Below, one piece after another: positions 35,468 to 44,510 of a stretch of 64,000 nt of DNA. How positions within the stretch are numbered: position 1 is the first letter of the stretch; each line of letters begins with the position of its first letter. A program made the translations under genes and the position numbers. Below the pieces are notes generated by a model. It searched no databases. It was not told the origin of the DNA and was given only the letters and a program-made list of their open reading frames with translations. The stretch comes from Christensenellaceae bacterium (lineage in GTDB: Bacteria > Bacillota > Clostridia > Christensenellales > Aristaeellaceae): assembly GCA_022510815.1 (NCBI GenBank), contig JAFLST010000002.1, positions 33,992-97,991 on the forward strand. The letters are read 5' to 3'.

Positions 35468-37348
35468 ATGCGTCTGGAAGAACTGCGCGTGCCGCAGGAA
35501 CTGAAGGGGCTGTCCTACGCCGAGCTGACTGAGCTGGCGGAGGAGATCCGCATGGAGCTGGTGGACACGGTGTCGCGGCAGGGCGGACACCTCGCGTCCA
35601 ATTTAGGCGTGGTGGAGCTGACGATCGCGCTTCACCGCGTTTTTGACATGCCTACGGACAAGGTGGTCTTTGACGTGGGGCATCAGAGCTATGTGCACAA
35701 GCTGATCACCGGGCGGCTGGAGGAGTTCCGGACGCTGCGATCCTTCGGCGGCATGAGCGGTTTCCCGAAGCGGTCGGAGAGCGATTACGACGTGTTCGAG
35801 ACCGGGCATGCCTCCACGGCGATCTCCGCGGCGCTGGGTCTGGCCCGGGCCCGGGATTATCAGGGAAAAAGCCATCATGTGATCGCTGTGGCGGGCGACG
35901 GCGCGCTGACCGGCGGACTGTGCTATGAGGCGCTCAACGACGCGGGCAGCAGCAATACCCGGCTCATCCTGATCCTCAACGATAACGAGATGTCCATCGC
36001 GCCCAATGTTGGCGCGCTCTCGAAGCACCTGACCGACCTGCGGGCATCCCGGCATTGGCGTTCGGTCAAGGTGGCTGTCAAGGACGGTCTGTCGCGCCTG
36101 CCGGTGCTGGGCAAGCCGCTGTACCGCATGATGGACTGGCTGAAGGACATCGTCAAATCCGCGTTCATCCAAGAGGTGGACGAGGGCTTCTTCACCTCGC
36201 TGGGCTTCCACTATTACGGCCCCATCGACGGCCATGATCTCAAGGGCATGGAGCGCACCCTGCAACGGGTGAAGGAGGTGGACGGCCCCTCCGTCGTGCA
36301 TGTGCTGACCCGCAAGGGCTACGGCTATGTGCCCGCGGAGGAGGAGCCGGAGACCTTCCACGGCGTGCCGCCCTTCTATGTGGAGACGGGCGAGGCCCGC
36401 AAGCAGTCGTCCGCGCCATCCTACGGGTCGGTCATGGCGGATGAGCTGTCCCGCATGGCCGGGGAGGATGGGCGAATCGTCGCAATCACGGCGGCGATGC
36501 CCGGCGGCACGGGGCTGAGCGAGTTCGGCAGGCAGTACCCCGACCGCATGCTGGACGTGGGTATCGCTGAGGAGCACGCGGCAACGCTGGCGGCTGGTCT
36601 GGCGGCTGGCGGCATGAAGCCTTACTTTGCGGTGTATGCCTCCTTCTTCCAGCGCAGCTTCGATCAGATGATCCACGATGTGTGCCTGCAGAACCTGCCG
36701 GTGACCTTCCTGCTCGACCGGGCTGGTCTGGTGGGCGAGGACGGCCCGACCCATCACGGCGTGTTCGATCTTGCGAGCATGCTGCCCGTGCCGAACATGA
36801 CCATTCTGGCGCCTCGGGACATTCATGAGCTGCGCCTGATGATGCGCTGGTCGGGCCGCTGGGATGGCCCCTGCGCGATCCGCTACGGACGGGTCAGCGC
36901 GGATATGAGCGCCCGGTATCCCTGCAAGAGCTTCACCTTCGGTCAGTGGGAGCTGCTTGAAAAGGGCAGCGACTGCTCGCTGCTGGCGGTGGGCTCCATG
37001 GTGGAGGCGGCGGCGCAGGCGAGGGAAATGCTGGAGGAGCGCGGCATTCACGCGGCGCTGGTCAACTGCTCGACGGTGAAGCCCCTCGACATGCCCTTGC
37101 TTCGGCGGCTGGCGCAGCGGCCCTATATCACCATCGAGGAGCATGTGCTGACGGGCGGTTTCGGCGCGGCGGTCTGCGAGGCCTGCGCGGAGGAAGGAAT
37201 AGCCGCTCCGGCGCTGATGCTGGGCATTCCTGATGCCTTCATCCAGCATGGCAGCCGCCGGGAACTGTTTGAGTCGCTTGGCCTTCTGCCTGAGCAGATG
37301 GCGGAGCGGATCATCGAGACATTGAGGAAGAATACAGATGAGCGATAA
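35468..37348 (+). CDS. dxs: 1-deoxy-D-xylulose-5-phosphate synthase
   Basis: This 626-residue thiamine-diphosphate enzyme condenses pyruvate and glyceraldehyde-3-phosphate, the first step of the MEP isoprenoid pathway. The TPP/metal motif GDGALTGG (143-150) with NDNEMSI follows GHQSYVHK and ETGHAST; the second half carries the DVGIAEEHA and DRAGLVGEDGPTHHG motifs. The length is normal. ATG 35468 is preferred to the long in-frame extension through the previous gene. It overlaps tlyA by 11 bases; dxs-tlyA-nadK-argR-recN is a conserved Firmicute order. Confidence 0.97.
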   Translation: MRLEELRVPQELKGLSYAELTELAEEIRMELVDTVSRQGGHLASNLGVVELTIALHRVFDMPTDKVVFDVGHQSYVHKLITGRLEEFRTLRSFGGMSGFPKRSESDYDVFETGHASTAISAALGLARARDYQGKSHHVIAVAGDGALTGGLCYEALNDAGSSNTRLILILNDNEMSIAPNVGALSKHLTDLRASRHWRSVKVAVKDGLSRLPVLGKPLYRMMDWLKDIVKSAFIQEVDEGFFTSLGFHYYGPIDGHDLKGMERTLQRVKEVDGPSVVHVLTRKGYGYVPAEEEPETFHGVPPFYVETGEARKQSSAPSYGSVMADELSRMAGEDGRIVAITAAMPGGTGLSEFGRQYPDRMLDVGIAEEHAATLAAGLAAGGMKPYFAVYASFFQRSFDQMIHDVCLQNLPVTFLLDRAGLVGEDGPTHHGVFDLASMLPVPNMTILAPRDIHELRLMMRWSGRWDGPCAIRYGRVSADMSARYPCKSFTFGQWELLEKGSDCSLLAVGSMVEAAAQAREMLEERGIHAALVNCSTVKPLDMPLLRRLAQRPYITIEEHVLTGGFGAAVCEACAEEGIAAPALMLGIPDAFIQHGSRRELFESLGLLPEQMAERIIETLRKNTDER

Positions 37349-38153
37349 AATGCGGGCGGATGTGGCGCTGGTGGAGCGCGGGCTTTGCGAGAGCCGGGTC
37401 AAGGCGCAGGCGGCGATCATGGCCGGGCTGGTCTATGTGGCGGAAAGGCGCATTGACAAGGCGTCGGAGACGGTGAAGCCCGAGGATGATCTGCATCTTC
37501 GCGGCAGCGCGAATCTCTTTGCCAGCCGCGGCGGGCTCAAGCTGGAAAAAGCGGTCGCGTCCTTTCAGGCTGATCTGACCGGCAAGGTCTGCATGGATAT
37601 CGGCGCGGCGACGGGCGGCTTCACGGATGTGTGCCTGCAGAACGGAGCAGCCCATGTGTACGCGATTGACGTGGGCTACGGGCAGTTCGCTTGGAAGCTC
37701 CGGAACGATCCCCGGGTCACGCTCATGGAGCGCACCAACGCCCGGCATCTCACACCGGACATGTTCCCGCTGCATCCGACGGTCACCGTGATGGATGTAA
37801 GCTTCATTTCCATCAAGCTGATCCTCCCGGTGGCGGCAGCTATCATGGGCGAGGAGGGCGTGTTCTACACGCTCATCAAGCCGCAGTTCGAGGCGGGCCG
37901 TGGGCGCGTCGGCAAACACGGCGTGGTGCGTGATCCGCAGGTGCACGAGGATGTGCTGCGGGAGATCGTCGCCTTTGCCCCGACCATCGGCTGGCAGGTG
38001 CAGGCTCTTGATTATTCGCCCATCAAGGGGCCCGAGGGCAACATTGAGTTCCTCGCGAAGATCACGCCCCGACAGAGCGAGACGGAACCCGTTGCGGACG
38101 AGTGCATCCGTGAGCTTGTGGCCCGGGCGCATCAGGAGATGCGCAAGGAGTAA
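37338..38153 (+). CDS. tlyA: TlyA-family 2'-O-rRNA methyltransferase
   Basis: This 271-residue protein has an N-terminal S4 RNA-binding domain (about 5-60), then a Rossmann methyltransferase with DIGAATGGFTD as the SAM-binding motif and the KPQFEAGRG segment. TlyA proteins methylate ribose in 16S and/or 23S rRNA and influence capreomycin sensitivity. Its start overlaps the end of dxs, and its end is followed by the nadK promoter and a terminator hairpin. Confidence 0.95.
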   Translation: MSDKMRADVALVERGLCESRVKAQAAIMAGLVYVAERRIDKASETVKPEDDLHLRGSANLFASRGGLKLEKAVASFQADLTGKVCMDIGAATGGFTDVCLQNGAAHVYAIDVGYGQFAWKLRNDPRVTLMERTNARHLTPDMFPLHPTVTVMDVSFISIKLILPVAAAIMGEEGVFYTLIKPQFEAGRGRVGKHGVVRDPQVHEDVLREIVAFAPTIGWQVQALDYSPIKGPEGNIEFLAKITPRQSETEPVADECIRELVARAHQEMRKE

Positions 38154-38182
38154 AATTCATTGGATTTTCAGGTTGCATATGC

Positions 38183-38211
38183 TTGAATGAATATTCATTC
38201 TGTGCTATAAT
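38183..38211 (+). promoter_or_regulatory. Promoter of nadK-argR-recN
   Basis: TTGAAT (38183-38188) and TATAAT (38206-38211) are 17 bases apart, with TGC as an extended -10. The spacer contains a palindrome and the hexamers flank an ARG-box-like site, so it is probably repressible. Confidence 0.82.
38184..38200. promoter_or_regulatory. ARG-box-like operator in the nadK-argR promoter
   Basis: TGAAT (38184-38188), four bases, ATTCA (38193-38197) matches the TGAAT-N4-ATTCA core of arginine-repressor boxes. The surrounding GAATGAATATTCATTC (38185-38200) is also a perfect 16-base palindrome. It sits between -35 and -10 of the operon that encodes ArgR, pointing to autoregulation. Confidence 0.55.
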
Positions 38212-38213
38212 AG

Positions 38214-38259
38214 GCCCGGTGCCGGGGAGAGCGTTTCTCCAGCGGCGTCGGGCGTTTTT
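38214..38259 (+). terminator. Strong hairpin terminator overlapping the nadK transcription start
   Basis: GCCCGGTGCCG (38214-38224) pairs with the 3' arm ending GTCGGGC at 38253, then GGAGA pairs with TCTCC around loop GCGTT; GTTTTTC follows (T-run 38255-38259). It begins only three bases after the nadK -10 box. It can end the dxs-tlyA transcript and would also form, slightly shortened, in nadK transcripts. Confidence 0.8.
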
Positions 38260-38288
38260 CATCAGATCGGAGAGCGGGGTGAGCGGCG

Positions 38289-39122
38289 TTGCGGATCGGG
38301 CTGGTGGTGCATGGGCATCTGAAGCATGCGCAGGAATATGCAGCCCGGGCGGCGGCGCTGCTCGCGTCCATGGGCGTGGAGACGATGGCCGAGGACGGTC
38401 CCGCGTCTGTCCTGCCGGGCGTGACGTCCTTTTCATCCGCGGCGCATGCCCCGGACGCGCTGGTCTCCCTTGGCGGTGACGGCACGATTCTGCGGGGCGT
38501 TCAGTATGCCGTTCAGTGGAACGTGCCGCTGCTGGGCGTGAATCTGGGGCGCAAGGGCTTTCTGGCGGAGATTGAGCCGCAGGGGCTCGAGGATGCCTTG
38601 AAGCGCCTGATCGCCGGTGAATACACGCTGGAGGAAAGGCCGCTTCTGTCCGTGTCCTTCGGCGGCGGTCGCTGGCATGCGCTCAACGATGTAGTGGTCA
38701 GCCGGGGCGGTTATGCGCGGCTGATCGGGGTCACGACGCTGGTGGACGGCGAGATGGCCGGGCGGTATCTGGCGGACGGCGTGATCGTTGCGACGCCGAC
38801 AGGCTCGACGGGTTACAGCCTGTCCGCGGGCGGGCCGGTGGTATCCCCGCGGGTGGACTGCATGGTCGTTACGCCCGTCTGCGCTCACAGCCTGCAGCAC
38901 AGGCCCTGTGTGGTCGGCGGTTCGTCGGTCATCCGGCTGGAGCTGGACAGCGACGAGGAACAGACTGCCAGTCTGCAGGTTGACGGACAGAGCCGCGCCG
39001 AGCTGACGGCAGGCATGTCGGTCGAAATCAGCCGGTCGGAGGAGAAGGTGCGTTTTGTTCGCGTGCAGCCGGAGCAGTTCTTCGGCCTTGTCCGGGGCAA
39101 GCTCGCCGAGTGGAGCCAGTGA
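38289..39122 (+). CDS. nadK: NAD kinase
   Basis: This 277-residue protein phosphorylates NAD to NADP. The motifs are LGGDGT (61-66), NLGRKGFLAE, LNDVVVSRG and TPTGSTGYSLSAGGP. The start is TTG 38289 after GGGGTGAGCGGCG; there is no in-frame ATG or GTG upstream near a ribosome site, so a weak start codon is likely real. It lies in the order tlyA-nadK-argR-recN, 36 bases before argR. Confidence 0.94.
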   Translation: MRIGLVVHGHLKHAQEYAARAAALLASMGVETMAEDGPASVLPGVTSFSSAAHAPDALVSLGGDGTILRGVQYAVQWNVPLLGVNLGRKGFLAEIEPQGLEDALKRLIAGEYTLEERPLLSVSFGGGRWHALNDVVVSRGGYARLIGVTTLVDGEMAGRYLADGVIVATPTGSTGYSLSAGGPVVSPRVDCMVVTPVCAHSLQHRPCVVGGSSVIRLELDSDEEQTASLQVDGQSRAELTAGMSVEISRSEEKVRFVRVQPEQFFGLVRGKLAEWSQ

Positions 39123-39158
39123 TTGATGGCATGATATCATATAGATAGGGGAATCGCG

Positions 39159-39608
39159 ATGAAAACGGTGCGACAGGTGGCCATACTGGATATTATCGAG
39201 AAGCAGAATATCGAGACGCAGGAGGAGCTGGCTGATGCGCTTCGGCAGCGGGGCATCCGCGTCACGCAGGCGACGGTGTCCCGGGATATCAAGGAGCTGC
39301 GTCTGCTCAAGGTGCTCACGCCCTCGGGCGCGTACAAATACGCCACGGCGGACAAGGCTGAGAACGGCCTGAGCGAGCGCTTTATCCGCATGCTGGCGGA
39401 GTCGCTGCTTTCCGTCGCCGCGTCGAACAACCTGATCGTTGTGAAGACCCTTTCCGGCTCGGCAAACGTGGCCGCGGAGGCCCTCGACAGCCTGCACTGG
39501 CCGGAAATCCTCGGCACGCTGGCGGGCGACAACACCATCCTGCTCATCATCCGCAGCGAGGCCGACGTGCCCTCTGTCCAGACGCGCCTGCAGGAAATGA
39601 TGCGGTAA
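39159..39608 (+). CDS. argR: Arginine repressor ArgR/AhrC
   Basis: This 149-residue protein has an N-terminal winged helix with QATVSRDIKEL (Ser41-Arg42 in the recognition helix) and a C-terminal hexamerisation/arginine-binding domain with GTLAGDNT (119-126). The second Asp of the usual GDD is Asn here, a change at an arginine-contact position. It represses arginine synthesis and activates catabolism in Firmicutes. No arginine pathway gene is in the window, but an ARG-box-like site lies in the promoter of its own operon. AGGGGAA precedes ATG 39159. Confidence 0.95.
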   Translation: MKTVRQVAILDIIEKQNIETQEELADALRQRGIRVTQATVSRDIKELRLLKVLTPSGAYKYATADKAENGLSERFIRMLAESLLSVAASNNLIVVKTLSGSANVAAEALDSLHWPEILGTLAGDNTILLIIRSEADVPSVQTRLQEMMR

Positions 39609-39642
39609 TCAGCGATTCATTGATAAAGGAGCATCGGTATTC

Positions 39643-41355
39643 ATGATCCTATCCATGCGCGTGCATAATATCGCCCTGATTGAGGACCTGACGCTGGAGT
39701 TTGCGTCAGGTCTGCATGTGCTGACGGGTGAAACGGGCGCGGGCAAGTCGATCATCGTCGACGCGGTGAATCTGGCGCTGGGCGGCCGAGCGGACCGGGA
39801 ACTGATCCGCACGGGTACGGACAAGGCGTGGGTGGAGGCTGTCTTTGACGCGGGGGATGACCCGCAGGTGGCGGCCCTGCTGGCGGAGCAGTCCATCGAC
39901 TATGACGGCGTCGTCACGCTGTACCGGGAGATCACCCGATCGGGGCGGAACCTCTGCCGGGTCTGCGGGGTGGTCATGCCGCTGAACGTGCTCCGGGAGG
40001 CCGCGGCCCTGCTGATGGACGTGCACGGCCAGCATGAGGGACGGTTCCTGATGGAGCCCGCGTATCATCTGCGTTTTCTGGACGCGTCGGGTGGCGAGGA
40101 GCATCAAGGCCTGCTGGCGCAGGTGGCCGCGGCCTATGAAGCCTTTATCGTCAACCATCGCGCCTATGCCCGGCTTGTGAAGGAGAACGAGCAGAAGGGC
40201 TACCGCATGGAGAGTCTGAAAAAGTCCCTTGAGGAGCTGAACAAGGCGAAGCTCAAACCCGGTGAAGAGGAAAAGCTGACCGCCGAGAAAGAGCGCTACC
40301 GTCATTCGGAAAAGATCGCGTCCGCCGTGCGCGCGGCTTACGGAGCCATGGCGGCGGGCGAGGACAGCGCGTCGGCCCTGTCCCGGGTGAAGGAAGCGGT
40401 CTCCTCCCTGCAGAGCCTCGCGGCCCTTGGCGAACCCTACGACTCCCTCGCGAAGCGCTGCGCGTCGGCCTATTATGAGCTGGAGGAAATCGGCTATGAG
40501 CTGGGCGGCATGATCGAGGGCGATGAGTTCGATCCGCGCCGCATGGAGCAGGTCGAGACCCGGCTTGATCTGATTCGCCGCCTCGAGCGCAAGTATGGCG
40601 ATACCGTCGAAGCTGTGCTGGCCCAGCAGGAGAAGCTGCAGGAGGAGTATGACAACTTCGCTTCCATGGACGGTCAGGTGGCGACGATGGGGCAGGAGCA
40701 TAAGCGGCTGCTGTCTGCATACCGCGCGCTGGCCCGTCAGCTGACGGAGTCCCGGCACGCGCTGGCCGCGGCCTTTGAGCAGGGGATGACCCGGCAGCTC
40801 GGCGACCTCGGTATGGGGTCGACGCGCTTTGAGGTCAGCTTCGCTCCAAAGCCGGAGAACAAGCAGCTCATGCCGCAGGCGTTGGGCGACGACGCCGTGG
40901 AGTTCATGATCTCGCCCAACCCCGGCGAACCGCTCAAGCCGCTGTCGAAGATTGCTTCTGGCGGTGAACTGTCCCGGCTGATGCTGGCGATCAAGTCCCT
41001 CGAGGCGGAGCGCGGCGGCGTGGGCTGCATGGTTTTCGACGAAATCGACACGGGCATTTCCGGCCGCATGGCGCAGGTCGTCGCGGAGAAGATGGCGCTT
41101 ATCGCCCGATCCCGACAGGTGCTGTGCGTGACGCATCTGCCGCAGATCGCCGCCATGGCCGCGCATCAGTTCCTCGTGGAAAAGACCGTTGAAGGGGAGA
41201 GAACCAACACCTCCGTCCGTCTGCTGGACCGGGATGGGCGCATCGGCGAGGTGGCCCGGATGCTCGGCGGCGCGGACGGCAGCGGCGAGTCGGCCCTGAC
41301 CCACGCGGCTCATATGCTCGACACAGCGGAAGAAGCGCGAAAAGCGAGAAGTTAG
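39643..41355 (+). CDS. recN: DNA repair protein RecN
   Basis: This 570-residue SMC-like ATPase is involved in double-strand break repair. Walker A is GETGAGKS (29-36), a coiled-coil middle follows, the ABC signature is SGGELSRLMLAI and Walker B FDEIDTGISG. The length is normal. AAAGGAG lies about 11 bases before ATG 39643; ATG 39655 is an alternative that would still keep the whole domain. In Bacillus and most clostridia recN is followed by spoIVB and spo0A; here the rnf operon follows. Confidence 0.96.
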   Translation: MILSMRVHNIALIEDLTLEFASGLHVLTGETGAGKSIIVDAVNLALGGRADRELIRTGTDKAWVEAVFDAGDDPQVAALLAEQSIDYDGVVTLYREITRSGRNLCRVCGVVMPLNVLREAAALLMDVHGQHEGRFLMEPAYHLRFLDASGGEEHQGLLAQVAAAYEAFIVNHRAYARLVKENEQKGYRMESLKKSLEELNKAKLKPGEEEKLTAEKERYRHSEKIASAVRAAYGAMAAGEDSASALSRVKEAVSSLQSLAALGEPYDSLAKRCASAYYELEEIGYELGGMIEGDEFDPRRMEQVETRLDLIRRLERKYGDTVEAVLAQQEKLQEEYDNFASMDGQVATMGQEHKRLLSAYRALARQLTESRHALAAAFEQGMTRQLGDLGMGSTRFEVSFAPKPENKQLMPQALGDDAVEFMISPNPGEPLKPLSKIASGGELSRLMLAIKSLEAERGGVGCMVFDEIDTGISGRMAQVVAEKMALIARSRQVLCVTHLPQIAAMAAHQFLVEKTVEGERTNTSVRLLDRDGRIGEVARMLGGADGSGESALTHAAHMLDTAEEARKARS

Positions 41356-41435
41356 CATAATCTAATGGTGAAATTGTATAAAAAAAGTGCCTTTTACCTT
41401 ATGAAAAGCTTGACTGTACAAATTTCATGATCTTG

Positions 41436-41444
41436 TGGTATAAT
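41436..41444 (+). promoter_or_regulatory. Extended -10 promoter of the rnf operon
   Basis: TGG directly precedes TATAAT (41439-41444). A TTGACT is 23 bases upstream, too far for a normal -35, so recognition probably relies on the extended -10. The leader to rnfC is about 67 bases. Confidence 0.6.
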
Positions 41445-41517
41445 GCCTTTGTATAGAACTGAGAACCTATCGGGGCGTTTCATGGCCCTGAGAATAATGG
41501 AAGGGGGAACTCTTTCC

Positions 41518-42933
41518 GTGTTTGGAGCACGTCTTTTCCCGGGCGGCGTTCATCCTCGCGAGGGCGAGAACGGCAAGGCCGTCAACGGCGGCAATGCCAT
41601 CCGTGAGCTGCCTGCGCCGCCTCGGGTCATTATCCCGCTGCAGCAGCATATCGGCGCTCCGGCCAAGCCGCTGGTCAAGAAGGGTGACCGGGTGCTGACA
41701 GGCCAGAAGATCGGCGACGCGGGCGGCTTTGTTTCCGCGCCGGTGCATGCCTCTGTGTCCGGTACGGTGGTCGATGTGCAGCCTGCGCTGCTGGCCAACG
41801 GAACCGCGCAGATGGCGGTCATTATCGACAATGATTACAAGGACGAGTGGGTGCAGCTTACTCCTGCCGAGCATCCGGAGACGCTCTCCGCCGCGGAACT
41901 GCAGTATATCATCCGCGAGGCCGGCATTGTCGGCATGGGCGGCGCTGGCTTCCCCACGGCGGTCAAGCTGACCCCCGGTACGGGTAAAACCATTGAAAAG
42001 CTGATTATCAACGGCGCGGAGTGCGAGCCTTACCTGACCGCCGACCACCGGCTGATGCTGGAGCAGGCGGCGGGTATCGTCGACGGCATCCGGCTGACCA
42101 TGCTGGCGCTGGAGATTAAGGAAGCCATTGTTGGCATCGAGGATAACAAGGCCGACGCCATTGCCGTGATGACCGAAGCCGCATCGCATGTCGAGGGCCT
42201 GACTGTGCGCGCGCTGCCGGTGAAGTATCCGCAGGGCGGAGAGAAGCAGCTCGTCTATGCCCTCACCCGGCGCAAGGTGCCCGCGGGCGGGCTGCCGCTG
42301 GACGTGGGCTGCGTGGTCATGAACGTCGGCACCTGCTATGCGGTGCATCAGGCGGTGCGCGAGGGCAGGCCGCTGATCAGCCGCGTGACCACCGTCGGCG
42401 GTCTGGTCAACAACCCCGGCAATTTCCTCGTTCGCGTGGGCTGCACGGTGGAAAACCTGCTGGAAGCCTGCGGCGGCATCAAGCCCGAAACGAAGCAGCT
42501 CCTTTATGGCGGCCCGATGATGGGCATGGCCATCGCCCGGACGGACATCCCGGTGACCAAAGCCTGCTCGGGTATTCTGGCGCTGGGTCAGGCAGCGATG
42601 GAACCGAAGGAGAGCGCCTGCATCCGCTGCGGCCGCTGCATCAACGCCTGCCCGATGAACCTCATGCCCGCCAAGATCGACGCCTTTGCCCGCGTGAACG
42701 ACTTTGAGAGCGCGGAAAAATTCGGCGCGATGAACTGCATGGAGTGCGGCGTGTGCACCTATACATGCCCGGCCAAGCGCAGCCTGACCCAGTCCTGCCG
42801 CACGGCCAAGAAGGTCATCACCACCCGCCGTCAGAGGGAAGCCGCCCGCAAGCAGGCCGAGGAAGCCGCTCAGAAGGCTCAGGCCGCTGCGGACAGCAAG
42901 GCGATCCCTGTGGAAGAAAAGAAGGAGGGCTGA
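41518..42933 (+). CDS. rnfC: Rnf complex subunit C (NADH-binding)
   Basis: This 471-residue subunit has the LFPGGVHP start, a biotin-like barrel region (KPLVKKGDRVLTGQ), the NADH/FMN-binding GMGGAGFPTAVKL, and two CxxCxxCxxxCP ferredoxin motifs at about 368-379 (CIRCGRCINACP) and 407-418 (CMECGVCTYTCP). It is the NADH entry or exit point of the ferredoxin:NAD oxidoreductase. Start GTG 41518 was chosen because AAGGGGG lies 10 bases upstream and family members begin just before FxGGVHP. The C-terminus ends in an Ala/Gln/Lys helix. First gene of rnfC-D-E-A-B. Confidence 0.95.
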   Translation: MFGARLFPGGVHPREGENGKAVNGGNAIRELPAPPRVIIPLQQHIGAPAKPLVKKGDRVLTGQKIGDAGGFVSAPVHASVSGTVVDVQPALLANGTAQMAVIIDNDYKDEWVQLTPAEHPETLSAAELQYIIREAGIVGMGGAGFPTAVKLTPGTGKTIEKLIINGAECEPYLTADHRLMLEQAAGIVDGIRLTMLALEIKEAIVGIEDNKADAIAVMTEAASHVEGLTVRALPVKYPQGGEKQLVYALTRRKVPAGGLPLDVGCVVMNVGTCYAVHQAVREGRPLISRVTTVGGLVNNPGNFLVRVGCTVENLLEACGGIKPETKQLLYGGPMMGMAIARTDIPVTKACSGILALGQAAMEPKESACIRCGRCINACPMNLMPAKIDAFARVNDFESAEKFGAMNCMECGVCTYTCPAKRSLTQSCRTAKKVITTRRQREAARKQAEEAAQKAQAAADSKAIPVEEKKEG

Positions 42934-42937
42934 GCCT

Positions 42938-43879
42938 ATGCAAAAGAATCTTGCTGTCACCTCCTCGCCGCATCTGCGGGACAGCATGTCCACCCAGCGC
43001 ATCATGCAGGAGGTCTGTCTGGCGCTGGCCCCGGCTGGCATCGCGGGCATCATCCTTTTCGGCATGAACGCGGCTGTCCTGATCGCCGCGTCGGTCATCA
43101 CCTGCGTGGTGGCGGAGTACGTCTGGCAGAAGCTGAACCATCAGACCGTCACCGTCGCCGACTGGAGCGCGGTTGTCACAGGGCTGCTGCTGGCTTATAA
43201 CCTGCCTGCCACCGCGCCGGTCTGGATCGCTGTGGTCGGATCAATCATCGCCATCGTGCTGGTGAAGCAGTGCTTCGGCGGCATCGGCGGAAACTTCATG
43301 AACCCTGCCCTGACCGCCCGTGCCGTGCTGTTTGTGAGCTGGTCGGGCATCATGGCGAGCTATCCGCAGACCCGTTTCGCGGCGGACGCTGTGTCGTCTG
43401 CCACGCCTCTGGCCACGCTGGGCGGCGGCACGGTCGGCAATCTCAGCTTCTGGAACCTGCTGATTGGCAACTGCGGCGGCGTGATCGGCGAGACCTGCAA
43501 GATCGCGCTGATTCTGGGCGGTGCATACCTGATCTGGCGCGGGCTCATCGACTGGCGCATCCCGCTGGCCTTCATCGGTACCGCGTTCATCTGCTTCCTG
43601 CTCAAGGACGGCCTTCAGGTCGCCGTTTACGAGATGTTCGCGGGCAGCCTGCTCCTCGGCGCGTTCTTCATGGCGACGGATTATGTCACCAGCCCGGTCA
43701 CGCATCTGGGCCGCGTCATCATGGGCGTGGGCTGCGGCCTGATCCTGTTCATCATTCGCGCGTTCGCGAGCTATCCCGAGGGATGCTCCTTCGCGATTCT
43801 GTTCATGAACGTCGCGACGCCGCTGATTGACCGCTTCACGACGCTCAAGCCTTTTGGGGAGGTGAAGAAGCATGGCTGA
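42938..43879 (+). CDS. rnfD: Rnf complex subunit D
   Basis: This 313-residue membrane protein has about nine to ten helices. The FMN attachment motif is SSATPLAT, with Thr156 as the expected flavinylated residue; FMNPALTARA is a conserved helix. It forms the membrane core of the ion-translocating complex. It starts four bases after the rnfC stop and overlaps rnfE by 8 bases at its end. In the standard order an rnfG gene follows here; it is absent. Confidence 0.95.
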   Translation: MQKNLAVTSSPHLRDSMSTQRIMQEVCLALAPAGIAGIILFGMNAAVLIAASVITCVVAEYVWQKLNHQTVTVADWSAVVTGLLLAYNLPATAPVWIAVVGSIIAIVLVKQCFGGIGGNFMNPALTARAVLFVSWSGIMASYPQTRFAADAVSSATPLATLGGGTVGNLSFWNLLIGNCGGVIGETCKIALILGGAYLIWRGLIDWRIPLAFIGTAFICFLLKDGLQVAVYEMFAGSLLLGAFFMATDYVTSPVTHLGRVIMGVGCGLILFIIRAFASYPEGCSFAILFMNVATPLIDRFTTLKPFGEVKKHG

Positions 43880-44510
43880 TAAGAAGGGCTTCCTGCCCAT
43901 CCTCTTTAACGGCCTGATCACGGAGAACCCCACCTTCACGCTGATGCTGGGCATGTGCCCGACGCTGGCCATCACCACCGCTGGCATGAACGGCGTGGGC
44001 ATGGGTTTGGCCACGACGGTTGTGCTGGTGTGCTCCAACCTGTTTGTTTCGCTTCTGCGCAACGTCATCCCGGAGAAGGTGCGTATCCCGAGCTTCATCG
44101 TGGTCATCGCTTCCTTCGTTACCATCGTCGAGATGCTCATGAAGGCCTACTTGCCGGATCTCTATTCGGCGCTGGGTATGTACATCTCCCTGATCGTGGT
44201 CAACTGCATCATCTTTGCCCGGGCGGAGGCCTTTGCCTTCAAGAACCCGCCGGTCGCGGCGCTTGCTGACGGCATCGGCATGGGCCTTGGCTTCACTGCC
44301 GCCATCACGATTCTCTCCTGCATCCGTGAGCTGTTCGGCTCCGGCACCATCTTCGGCGCGCAGGTCATGCCCGCGAGCTTCCAGCCCATGGGCATCATGC
44401 TCAACGTGCCCGGCGGCTTCGTGACCCTCGGCCTGCTCCTGGCGCTGGTCAACGGTATCAAGGCCGCAGCCGCCCGCCGTAGCGCTGCCAGAAAGGAGGA
44501 GCTGGCATGA
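43872..44510 (+). CDS. rnfE: Rnf complex subunit E
   Basis: This 212-residue, six-helix protein has the RnfE features [29 protein letters not shown] and [16 protein letters not shown]. With RnfA it forms the inverted pair of membrane subunits holding a central iron-sulfur centre; the Cys residues in GMCPTLA and VNCI fit. GGAGGTG, inside the end of rnfD, precedes ATG 43872. It joins rnfA with an ATGA overlap. Confidence 0.95.
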   Translation: MADKKGFLPILFNGLITENPTFTLMLGMCPTLAITTAGMNGVGMGLATTVVLVCSNLFVSLLRNVIPEKVRIPSFIVVIASFVTIVEMLMKAYLPDLYSALGMYISLIVVNCIIFARAEAFAFKNPPVAALADGIGMGLGFTAAITILSCIRELFGSGTIFGAQVMPASFQPMGIMLNVPGGFVTLGLLLALVNGIKAAAARRSAARKEELA

